In this document: positions 54,943 through 64,000 of the stretch, piece after piece
Layout of the letters: every line of letters begins with the position of its first letter
Numbering within the stretch: the stretch's first letter is position 1
From: Boothiomyces macroporosus
Taxonomy: Eukaryota > Chytridiomycota > Chytridiomycetes > Rhizophydiales > Terramycetaceae
Length of the DNA stretch: 64,000 bases
Direction: 5' to 3'
NCBI GenBank assembly: GCA_027604185.1
Contig: JADGKB010000011.1
Location: 165,246-229,245, forward strand
Position numbers and translations under genes: made by a program
Notes under the pieces: model-generated
What the model was told of the DNA's origin: nothing
Databases searched by the model: none
The model's input: only the letters and a program-made list of their open reading frames with translations

Positions 54943-56001
54943 ATGAAGAGATATCAGTTCCACCAAACAATTTCAAAAGTAAATCAGATCCTTAAACCGA
55001 AACCATGTTTTGTTGTCGTAGGAGACCATATTGAAATCTACGGACCTTATATTTACTTGCAAGACACGGATGAAATCGAAGGAATATTCTGTTTCATGTA
55101 CTGTAAATATCTGTTGAGTAATACAAGTGCTCCAAGCGCAGTTATTGATGGGATATGCGATTACATTAGAGCTGAACTAGGATTACAATCTAAAACTTGG
55201 AATCATTTACACATCGATAATTGGGATGACGGATACGAAAAAACTGCGTATTTCTTTAAATTTATTGATGCAAATCATCCTGGTTTCTTTAAGGCATTAG
55301 TAGCAAAGATTTACCAAAATGATTTCAGTCTACAATTCATTCAAGACTTTACTGGGTTTGAAATCGATGATCTGTTTGCAGTTTACCTGATATCGCTTGG
55401 GTTTGACGAATATCCAAACATTAATGTTGAAATACACGGGGATCTGTCAGTCTTTGAATTTACTAGTACTGATTTTAAAGGGATTGTAGAATCTACTTTG
55501 CTGGACTTGTACAATGACCCAAAGGATGCTCCTCACTATATTAAAAAGATTGAGCTGTATTATGAAGAGATGGAAGGTGTTGCTCATTGCAACGATGGGA
55601 AGATGGGAAAAGAAATCCACTTGTCTATTGGGTACTTGTCGCAATTCAAACAAAGAAATGATTTAGAAGCAGCTAAAAAAGAGCTTTTTGGCGTTCTGAA
55701 GCATGAAATGGTTCATGCCTTGCAGTATAATGGAAAGGGAACTCTGCCGCATGGGCTAGTAGAAGGAATAGCGGACTATATCAGATTAAAGGCAATGTTG
55801 GAGCCGCCTCATTGGAAGAAAACGAAAGGCGGGAGTTGGAAGGATGGCTACTCCGCAACCGCGTATTTCTTAGAATGGTTGACTAAAACAAGACCGGAAT
55901 TCATCCAAGAATTCAATCTTGAGTTGAAAAAACATTCTTGGGATCAAACTAATTTTTCCAAAGAAGTTGACTCTCTATGGGAAAAATATCAACTTGAATG
56001 A
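54943..56001 (+). CDS. Duplicated plant-basic-secretory-protein-like (PBSP) protease
   Basis: Predicted 352-residue intronless protein. The C-terminal half is a PBSP (BSP) family peptidase-like domain with a zinc motif HEMVH (HExxH) and VEGIADYIR, GGSWKDGYSATAYFLEW. The N-terminal half repeats the later part of the same fold (IDGICDYIR, NWDDGYEKTAYFFKF) but its HExxH site is replaced (FCFMYCKYL). So the protein is a tandem duplicate with one active-looking and one degenerate half. No signal peptide is seen, although relatives are often secreted. Divergent from the DUF952 gene by 19 bp. Confidence 0.8.
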   Translation: MKRYQFHQTISKVNQILKPKPCFVVVGDHIEIYGPYIYLQDTDEIEGIFCFMYCKYLLSNTSAPSAVIDGICDYIRAELGLQSKTWNHLHIDNWDDGYEKTAYFFKFIDANHPGFFKALVAKIYQNDFSLQFIQDFTGFEIDDLFAVYLISLGFDEYPNINVEIHGDLSVFEFTSTDFKGIVESTLLDLYNDPKDAPHYIKKIELYYEEMEGVAHCNDGKMGKEIHLSIGYLSQFKQRNDLEAAKKELFGVLKHEMVHALQYNGKGTLPHGLVEGIADYIRLKAMLEPPHWKKTKGGSWKDGYSATAYFLEWLTKTRPEFIQEFNLELKKHSWDQTNFSKEVDSLWEKYQLE

Positions 56002-56011
56002 AAATTTTTTC

Positions 56012-57289
56012 ATGTTTATTTTTTTAAAAAGACAATTACATAAATCGACTGTAAGAATTGGTATTGCAAAATTAGCGACTCAGAGTACGAAATCTGCTGG
56101 TTCCGGGTTGCCGGTAAAGAAAGTTTCTGAAGGATGGGATGACAGCTACCTTCCTGATTTCGATGTGATATTACCAAAAACTAGTATAGTAACTAATCCG
56201 GATCCAGTGTTGCAGCTACTAAAAGCAAAAAATATGGACAGTGTATTTGCCAGAGCAGACAATATTCCAGACACTGAAGGATTTAATTTTTGGATACAGA
56301 ATTCTGACTTTGATAGTTTGGATTATATTGTAAAGCGAATGGTTACCGAAGAAGTACGACCAAATGCTTCTACATTTACCCTTTTGGCTACAGTAATGCG
56401 CAAGTCTGGGAAATCAATTCGGGATCTTGTAGACTTGACCAGTAAATTTGGAATTACACTTACTGGAGAGTTCTATATGGTCTTGGTAAATAGTTTGTAT
56501 TCACAGCAAAGAGATGCATTGAACGAGATACCGCTTGACAATAGATCTGAACGCAAGGTATTTGCTACTCTCAAGTTTGATAAAATTTATGAAGACCAGA
56601 TATTCTCGAAGCGGCCATTATTGAATTTGATCAAAGAATTCAAAGATGAGCCAAAGAAATTGATTGTTGTATACAATATGCTTTTAGCGATTCACGCGAA
56701 CCCATTTCCTGCTTATTTAAAAGTCAATTCTGCCCAGTACATGCTGAAGAACTCGGAAAGAATCGCGCAGTTTCAAGCCTTGGTGGCGGAAGCCAACAAA
56801 TCCAAAGCTATTCCTAATCTGGCTACTTTTGAAATAGCTGCGATCAATTCCTTGAATTTAATGGATTTGAATCACTGCAGTAAAATTATAGAGTTGATGG
56901 AAAAGAAAAAGCTGGCATATAATCTAGATATTCACAACAGATATTTTGTAGCTTGCCTGGTGCTAAATGACCATGAACGGGCAAATACAACCTTGGAAAC
57001 AATAGTCAATTATTCCCTTCTTCCACCTGAAAATGCCATCATCAGGCATCTGCTAACTTGCTTTGTTTACAGCATCCCAACCGATAATATTGATCAGATC
57101 CATGAAAAGTACAGCCTCACGCTCAAGCTAAACACGATCTTGAAAAAGAAACTGCTGGTAAATGATAACCTGATTGCTTACCGCTTATTTAGCTGGATGT
57201 TCAAGCACGGCTACAAGATTTCTCCAAATGCCCACCAAGTGCTTTGCTTGCGGGCTAAAGGCACCTCCATAACAATCCCACCACTGTAG
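56012..57289 (+). CDS. PPR-like mitochondrial protein
   Basis: Predicted 425-residue intronless helical protein. The N terminus (MFIFLKRQLHKSTVRIGIAK) is basic and fits mitochondrial import. Helical pairs of pentatricopeptide-like character are visible (VRPNASTFTLLATVMRKSG, YNLDIHNRYFVACLVLND), suggesting RNA binding in mitochondrial gene expression. I cannot name an orthologue. It lies 10 bp after the PBSP-like stop codon in the same orientation. Confidence 0.6.
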   Translation: MFIFLKRQLHKSTVRIGIAKLATQSTKSAGSGLPVKKVSEGWDDSYLPDFDVILPKTSIVTNPDPVLQLLKAKNMDSVFARADNIPDTEGFNFWIQNSDFDSLDYIVKRMVTEEVRPNASTFTLLATVMRKSGKSIRDLVDLTSKFGITLTGEFYMVLVNSLYSQQRDALNEIPLDNRSERKVFATLKFDKIYEDQIFSKRPLLNLIKEFKDEPKKLIVVYNMLLAIHANPFPAYLKVNSAQYMLKNSERIAQFQALVAEANKSKAIPNLATFEIAAINSLNLMDLNHCSKIIELMEKKKLAYNLDIHNRYFVACLVLNDHERANTTLETIVNYSLLPPENAIIRHLLTCFVYSIPTDNIDQIHEKYSLTLKLNTILKKKLLVNDNLIAYRLFSWMFKHGYKISPNAHQVLCLRAKGTSITIPPL

Positions 57290-57375
57290 GAATCTTTTTT
57301 CAAAAAATAAAATCTAATCACAAATGGTACCTTAATACTTTACAAAGACTGTAACTATAAAAAAAAGAAAACTAA

Positions 57376-58834
57376 ATGCAAAAGCGGATTCAAATGATAT
57401 TCAAGGTACGTCATCGTAACCCAGCAACCATTGACGACTTTGGACAGAAATACCACTGCGATTCGTGTTCAAAAGATATTACCCACTTGATCATTCTTCG
57501 ATGTGCGGTGTGTACGGATTTCGATTTATGTGTGGAGTGCTTCTGCAAAGGCACAGAAATGAAGGATCATAAAAAGAACCATGATTACCGTGTGATTGTA
57601 AGTTTCACTAAAGCAGGATGTCTTGGATTTTCCTATTTTCGAAGCTGATTGGGGCGCAGATGAAGAATTATTACTTGTAGAAGGATTGGAAATGTTTGGG
57701 ATTGGAAACTGGGAACATATCAGTGAGCATATTGGAACAAAGAACAGTAAAGAGTGTAACGAGCATTATCAGAGAGTTTATATTGACGCGGAAAGCTGGC
57801 CATATCCTGATATGAGTGAAAAGTTTGACATGTCCCCTGGAAAGAGACTTAGAGCAAGACCGCCCGGATACCAAGTTTCTAAACTGCCAAAATGTCCTCG
57901 GGCTCCTGCATCACAGCCTGTTAACCACGAAATCGCTGGATATATGCCTGGAAGAAAAGAGTTTGAACATGAATATGAAAACGATGCTGAACAAATAGTC
58001 AAGGATATCGAAATCACAGATGAGGATACTAAAGAAGAAATTGGTAAACATCAATAACATGAGATTTAAAAGCAGCAGTACTAGATATATACAATACGAC
58101 TTTGGATCGCAGAGCTCAGCGTAAAAAGTTTGTTTTCGATCGGGGATTGACCGACTTCAAGAGAGTATTTCAAACTAATCCAGATTCAAAGTGTAGAAAA
58201 GAAAAGACCAAAAGAAGAAAAAGAATTATACCAAAAATACAGAGTGTTTGCTAAAATGATGACCCAGGAGGATTTCCATATTTTCATGGAAGGCCTTACC
58301 AGTAAGCCAAGAATAATGTAGATGAATTGAAATTAAGACAAAAGATTAATCAACTACAGGAATATGTTCGAATGGGAGTTACGACAATGAAAGAAGCAAA
58401 CGACTATGAAAAAGATAAACAAGCTAGATTGAATAGCAAAGCAGCAGGATACATGACACATATTGAAAGATCAGCACTGAGAAGAAGCTCATCTAAACTC
58501 GATGATGTAAGCCAAATTAATCTAGCTACCTTTAACTCCAGTCAGACACCCACTAGCCCAATCAATGTTACCACACAAAGTATCAAATGCACTAGATATA
58601 TCAAAAGCCGATGGTGTAGAACTACTAAGCGAAAGTGAAAAGGTACTATGCAGTACATTACGAATCTACCCACGAGCTTACATTTCCATCAAAGATACAG
58701 TTCTAAAAGAGTATGCATCAAAAGGAGTTATGCGTAAACGGAACCTGAGGGCACTAGTCAAGATAGATGGAAACAAATCTAGTAGGATATATGACTTTTT
58801 TGTAGAAATGGGGTGGCTAATCAATAAAATATAA
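57376..58834 (+). CDS. ADA2: SAGA adaptor ADA2 (ZZ-SANT-SWIRM)
   Basis: Predicted 453-residue transcriptional adaptor of the SAGA/ADA histone acetyltransferase complexes. A ZZ zinc finger (about 25-70: YHCDSCSKDIT, CAVCTDFDLCVECF) precedes the SANT domain (DWGADEELLLVEGLEMFG, NWEHISEHIG). A C-terminal SWIRM domain includes ALDISKADGVELLSESEK. Five introns: 57598..57616, 58044..58063, 58165..58183, 58302..58321 and 58507..58525. The last is needed to enter the SWIRM frame. It is convergent with POLD3; the stops are 5 bp apart. Confidence 0.92.
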
Positions 58835-58839
58835 CTTTT

Positions 58840-59948
58840 TTATTTCTTTTTAAAGAAGGAAGTCAGCGTCATTTGTCCCTTTTCCTTCTTTTTCGGTTTC
58901 TCCATTGTAATTTTCTTTTCTACTGGCGCAACCACTTCCATTTCGTCATCATACGATTCCCATTCTTCAACATCTCTTGTTTCTGGATTAATAATATTTA
59001 CTCATGTATTTACCGTCCATAAATGTTTCTGATCTTGTCACTTTTCTCTTTTTTCTGATTCGTTTAATTTCTGTTGGAGGATCGCGTTTTGGTTGGTCAG
59101 GCTCATCGTCTGTATTAGTAATGCGTACCAAACATTTGTTCGATTAGTAACTGCTGTGCTTGACTTTCTGAGTTTGATTCTACTGATTTTACTCGTTCCT
59201 TCTTTTCAACTTTTTCTTTTACTTCCTTTTCAGCCTTGGTAACTTTTGGTTGCTTCTTTTCCATTTTACTTTCTTTTGATTGAATGGAATCAGTGGACTC
59301 TTGTTCATTATCTGTTGGTTCATCTATATCCATGTCTTGAGATTCTTCCTTTTGAGCTGGTTTCGTGTTTACTTTAACAACTCTGACTGGATTTCCCTCG
59401 GGTTTCTCTTTTGGTTTTTCTTTGGTTTCAAGCTTCTCTGCGCTGGCATTCTTTTTGAATCTGGAAAAGAATGTCGTCTTTTTAACTGGATTTTTGATAT
59501 GCTGATCAGAATTACTCTTCTTAATGATATTTGAGGGTGGCGGTACTGATGCTTCTGGTACGGATCTACTCTTTTCCAATGTAACCAAAATACTATTGTT
59601 GACTCTAGTTCTACACTTTTTGAAACTATTTTGGTCGTCTTTGACTTTGAGCGGCAATTGATCTCGTTTAGCTTGCAAAGAATAAATTTCAAATTCATTT
59701 GAATCCAATTCTTCCTTTGTGACCAACTTGATTTTGTTTCCCTCCTTTACTAGGAAGAGTGCAAGTATATCTGGATTCTTTGAATGGAAATCCATCATCA
59801 TTTCCCTTGCTTTATTCACTTTGATCTCCAGCGTACGGGATAGCGATTTGAATGTAACCGGATTGCTGTCGATCAGCAAGTCTGTCAGAGATTGCATTTG
59901 GATTGTCCAGAAATCCAGTGTCTGAAAGTGCACAATAATGGGCTCCAT
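58840..59948 (-). CDS. POLD3: DNA polymerase delta subunit 3 (POLD3/Cdc27)
   Basis: Predicted 356-residue subunit of DNA polymerase delta. The N-terminal winged helix (about 15-80) has TFKSLSRTLEIKVNKAREMM. A charged, Lys/Glu-rich middle leads to a C-terminal PCNA-binding PIP box, QMTLTSFF, followed by KKK and the stop. Two introns: 59110..59128 and 58983..59001. Start at 59948 (MEPIIVHFQ). The C-terminal PIP box becomes visible only after both introns are removed. Confidence 0.88.
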
Positions 59949-60008
59949 GGAATAAATAATTAGAATCAATTACCAAGATGAAAAAAGATGACCAATTACT
60001 TTTATTTA

Positions 60009-60580
60009 CTATCCAACCACATGTTCCAACACTGTTTTGGCGGGAAGGAAGGCCAGCCAATCCGAAGAAGTAGTTGGCAGCAATCCCATCGACCCACACT
60101 TCCAGACTCCTAACCCGAAATTCGCCAAATTCAACACAGCAAATACAACTATTGGAAGAGTAATTTTAGAGCTCTGTAGTCGTCTTATTGTTTCAAAAGT
60201 AGATCCGCCTACATTAAACAAACTGACCTAGCACTGGCACCTTTTGGAACTGTTCAAATTGAGTAACGCAAGAAATTATCGCATTAAAACTATTCCATAG
60301 CAACATGACAGTCACCATAATGGAGAATATTTGGATACTATTACCAGACATGTACAGCATGAATGCGTTCATTGGGATTGATTTGGATGGTGAAATGGCC
60401 ATCTACGTCAACAATACTTACCTCCCAAGCTTTTTTAATTTTCAAATAATCAATATCAACCTGTTCCACTTCCTTATGCTCCCTTGTCTCTGATTTATGC
60501 TTCAACATAAACGCTGGCGGGTTAATCTTGCATTTGGCTGATTTGTCAATTGATGAAATGTCTAGATTCCAGTTTGCCAT
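60009..60580 (-). CDS. EMC4: ER membrane protein complex subunit 4
   Basis: Predicted 177-residue subunit of the EMC membrane-protein insertase. The family block is continuous after splicing: KAWEMAISPSKSIPMNAFML, YMSGNSIQIFSIMV, and the C-terminal WKCGSMGLLPTTSSDWLAF. Two membrane segments are clear. Two introns: 60403..60421 and 60209..60227 (GTC start), both 19 nt. It is divergent from meckelin with 58 bp between starts. Confidence 0.93.
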
Positions 60581-60638
60581 TTTGTTTTTTGAAAAGCTTC
60601 AAGTGGCTTGAAGTTTGTTGATACGCGCTTTACTTTTC

Positions 60639-63629
60639 ATGATAATACTGGGAGTAATTACAGGAGTGAAAGGATTTTATGACCAAGGATTTCAAATACC
60701 GGCTTATAACTCGCTCAGTTGCGTTCAGTCGAGCTCCCTAATCTATGATCCAAGTCAAGTGTTGAACGGATGTAATGCTTGTCCTTATGGAAGCACATCC
60801 AGCGCATGTAACTGTGTTGTAGGAATTACCCAAAAGCCTTGCGGATCATTAACTTGTGGCAGCAATCAAGTTCTTTCCTTTGATGGAACATTTTGTTTAT
60901 CTTGTCCAAATGGTATGACAGGTAACAGATGTACTTGCAATTCTTTTGAAATATTTATTGATAGGAATGTTAATGGGAGCGCTTTGACTACTGGTATTTG
61001 CTCAACATGCCCTCAGGGATCTTATCCATCTTCAGATTACTCTACATGCATAGCCTGTCCAAACACAACAGCAATGATTGCAACCTTTGATGGCACTAGT
61101 TACACATGCAGCTGCTCTTCGCTTTTGGGATATACTCTTGTAAATGGTCAATGTGTCTCTTCAAACACTCTTCAAAATATTCAAAATACTTTTGGATCCA
61201 CAAACTCGTATGTCACATTACCCGATCTAATTGACGGCTCCGGGATTTCACAAAGTGTTTCGGTACAATCTGATGTATTCCAAAACAACTTTTTGCCTAT
61301 TGCAACTAGATGTCAAACGGGAGACATACAAGCCTGTCAATTCTTGGGCAATATGTGTGTAATGGCAATGTATAGTTCTTCAAACTATGCGTGCAAAGCA
61401 TATACAACGTTAGCATCACTGTCCAGCCGAGCTCCTATTCTTTCGGACCCGTTTAATGATCAGCCAAATGGAATGCCATGGCTATACTGGGGACTGCTTT
61501 CTCGAGAAACATCGCAAAGCATTCGAAAACGAATTCCAACGATATCTCTAAAAATTACACAACCACCGCTACCTATTCTTCAATTTGTTTTGGGTGTATA
61601 TACTTTAAACGGAACATTTCTTGGCTTCCAAAACGTGACTACTCAGTTCCAGTCCTGCCCGTTTGATTATTCTTATGGTTTGCAATGGCAGCAACCAGGT
61701 GTTGGATACAACAACTCTTGCACAATTAATTTGGCAAAGAAATCTTTTGACCCTACATTATTTTATGAAATCTTTCTCATCCAGAGTACAGGCGCATACT
61801 ACCCTATCCCTGTCCGCATAATCACACCCTCTCTGAATACCGAAGCGGCACCTACTGACCAATCTTCATTCTTTAGGAGATTTACATTGGTAGATTCATC
61901 TGTTGGTGTCCAGAATGGAGTACTCAAATACATTAGGTTCCCAAAATCAATTAAAATTTGGATAAATGTAGTTTCAGGAAGTGCAGGATCCATTTATGTA
62001 CCAATAGTCGATGTAGTCTACACATCGAGAATAGTTGCTAGCTTTAGTGCCTCTGACGCATCGATAGTTTCTACTGTGCCAGTAAGTGATTTTTGATCTA
62101 GTTTATATTTTCTGTATATTACAATCCAGACTTGTATGGCCCATATCAAATAATTATGATCTTCCTAATTATCCTGCTATCGTTTATGGCAATCCATGCC
62201 TTTTACAGAACAAGAGGGTGGTACCTGAGGAATGTTGGTTCCACGGATGTAATTGATATCTTTGTAATTGATCACTGACCTAGTACCTCATGCGATTAGT
62301 TATAAGTTTATGTGGAAGCTTGGGTCCGGCAATGTTCTTTTTTACTTTTCTAGTGTCAGTATACTTTTTGATATTTTTTAAATCTCAAAGTATATTATTT
62401 ATGCTGATTCCATCTGCAGATGCAGATATGCAGCTATTCCTGTTTGCACTTCTTGCTATCGCTGGTTTGGAGGTAAACTTCATTTGACCTAGTTGATTCA
62501 TATAGCAAGAGAATTCTACAAACAGTGTACAGTGGATATTTTCTTTATTGATTGGGAGCAGCCTAGAGTGCTGGAATCAAGCCAACCTGACCAATCAAAC
62601 ATTCAGCCAATTAGCTTTTGGAGGACCATTTTGATGTCAAATCAATGGGCCAAGCTTCAGATTTATCGCAAAGCCAGTATGGATTTGACTGTACTTGGAA
62701 TTGTCACTTTAACTCAAGGGGTAGGTTTACGAAATATTGCGACTTTAAAGCCAAATTTTGGAGATTTATCGTCTGGAGTAATTAATCCATTACTATTATT
62801 TGCACTTGATGCTTTGATTTGGATGCTCCTTGCTGGATTCCAAACAGCTTACAAATTTCTGCTGCAGGAAAGATTCTATAGAAATACTCTAACCCAGTAT
62901 GCCGATGTTTTGTCGCTATCCAACATCAGTATGTTATTGTTGGATGAAAAATGCCATGGATACTACATTCATGGGAAATCTGTACACTCCACTGCGGACA
63001 CGGATATGGAGGAGCTAAACAACTGCCTAAAAAAAGAAACCAATGATTTAGTACCTAGAAGAGGTCTGGCGGATACGAACCAGCAAATATTCGAAGTATT
63101 TCTAAATTTGGAGTTTCGAAAGCTGTTTGACCAGATCCAGTCCAACACGCAGCCTGACACTACTCGAACGTTGCAAATGATGCAGAGACTTTCTTCTCAA
63201 ACACTTCCGCTTTTGGAATCCAACAAGAACGAAAAGATTACGGTATGGAAGCAAATGCAAAAGTTCTTGAAGACTTTTCTGGACTCAGTAATAATCAAAC
63301 TAACTTAGAATTTGAAAGAATACAGCTTCAACATCAAGCAAAAGACTTTTATTGAGAAGATTGCTGGCGCTATCCCTGACACTTCCAAAGGGCCAGTATT
63401 CATGAACGACCAAAATGGTATCATATACTGTCTACTATACGGGTTGGAAACCCATCTAATGGTATTCTACATATCCCTTTATACCGCTTTGGATTATTGG
63501 ACCAACCCTGTATTGGCTGGATTCACCATTTGGGCTGTTGACAAATTACTGTGTGGATTAAGAATATGGCTGGGAGAAAAGAACATTGCAATCAAAGGCC
63601 ATTTAGACTCTAAATATTTACTAGGATAA
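60639..63629 (+). CDS. TMEM67: Meckelin (TMEM67/MKS3)
   Basis: Predicted 969-residue transmembrane protein of the ciliary transition zone. A signal peptide (MIILGVITGVKG) is followed by a Cys-rich extracellular region (about 15-190), a beta-rich domain with NLxxC blocks (CQFLGNMCVMAMY), several membrane segments, and the conserved cytosolic block YADVLSLSNISMLLL then CHGYYIHGKSVH and DTDMEELN. Four introns: 62082..62101, 62264..62283, 62473..62492 and 63288..63308. The presence of meckelin argues that the organism builds a cilium or flagellum. Confidence 0.93.
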
Positions 63630-63783
63630 TATAATATCAAGGCGCCTTTAGTTTTCTTTGAGAAATCAATTTCCTCCGGATGAGGGACCGGAAATGAGAC
63701 TCGCATATGTGCCGACCGTCGCACAAATCAAAGCTTAATCTGTCTCCATCGTCGTGTGACATTGATGCACACGCCATTCGAAC

Positions 63784-63791
63784 TATTTAAA
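63784..63791 (+). promoter_or_regulatory. TATA-like box of the ML-domain gene
   Basis: TATTTAAA lies 31 bp upstream of the ATG at 63823, similar to the spacing in other secreted genes of this window. Confidence 0.45.
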
Positions 63792-63822
63792 CCCTGAAAG
63801 AACATTCAATTCACTAACCTCA

Positions 63823-64000
63823 ATGTTTGTTATCTCAGCCCTTGCCTCTGTCATTTCTGCCCAAACTTTCCAATCTTGTGCTGCTGGAATTTACAATGTC
63901 GAATCCACCAGCATCTCCCCTTATCCTCTAGTTCACGGTCAAAATGTTACCATTCACGCATTTGGAACTACTTCTGGTGTAATTACTAACGGATCTTCCC
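63823..64000 (+). CDS. Secreted ML-domain (NPC2-like) lipid-binding protein (partial)
   Basis: The first 59 codons are visible before the window ends. A signal peptide (MFVISALASVISAQ) leads into the ML-domain start: FQSCAAG, then SISPYPLVHGQNVTIHAFGT and TNGS, as in NPC2 and fungal PG/PI transfer proteins. These bind sterols or phospholipids. The rest of the gene lies to the right. Confidence 0.8.
   Translation, partial: MFVISALASVISAQTFQSCAAGIYNVESTSISPYPLVHGQNVTIHAFGTTSGVITNGSS

Overview
The window is nuclear DNA of a eukaryote with a very compact genome, read here as 44 protein genes on both strands with little space between them. Fungal-type or opisthokont proteins dominate: DEF1, ADA2, GRC3, ACL4, an SH3-WW-RasGEF of CDC25 type, KA1-tailed kinases and PSO2. 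A meckelin (TMEM67) gene at the right end points to a cilium or flagellum. A zoosporic early-diverging fungus or close relative fits best; a Rozella-like (Cryptomycota) or aphelid parasite is my leading guess, but the sequence alone does not prove it. Stop codons and tryptophan codons fit the standard code.

The most striking property is the intron set. Requiring an open frame plus restoration of conserved protein motifs, I placed 109 introns, all between 19 and 24 nt (my manual tally: 35 of 19, 43 of 20, 16 of 21, 10 of 22, 4 of 23, 1 of 24). They start GTA (rarely GTT, GTC, GTG, and once GC), carry a TAAY- or TGAY-like branch site a few bases before AG, and have no pyrimidine tract. Exon coordinates are given per gene because a simple ORF reading splits nearly every gene.

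Layout. 1-5.6 kb: uL22m, FAM32A, an EFA6-type Arf GEF, a PP4-type phosphatase and the ESCRT-II subunit SNF8. 5.6-20.1 kb is accessory and mostly secreted: five members of a ten-cysteine family with C-terminal hydrophobic tails, one 1709-residue protein built of seven tandem peroxiredoxin-like repeats, PSO2/SNM1, and two tandem M28 aminopeptidases. 20.6-24 kb: a C2H2 protein, a myotubularin and a SAM-domain protein. 24-32.7 kb: four head-to-tail paralogous KA1 kinases. 33-51 kb is housekeeping: RPB9, PDCD5, a Sec14 protein, GNL1, GRC3, a CDC25-type rhodanese, DNAJC11, DEF1, cytochrome b5 reductase, ITC1/ACF1, ACL4 and bL19m. 49-64 kb: the RasGEF, a sixth ten-cysteine protein, a GNAT enzyme, a DUF952 protein, a duplicated plant-basic-secretory-protein-like protease, a PPR-like mitochondrial protein, ADA2, POLD3, EMC4, meckelin and the start of an ML-domain (NPC2-like) secreted protein.

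Secreted genes are mostly intron-poor and several have a clear TATA box 25-40 bp before the ATG. Housekeeping genes have introns, lack TATA boxes and are packed so tightly that divergent start codons can be only 19-29 bp apart and convergent stop codons 1-5 bp apart. No rRNA, tRNA, transposon or CRISPR array was recognised.
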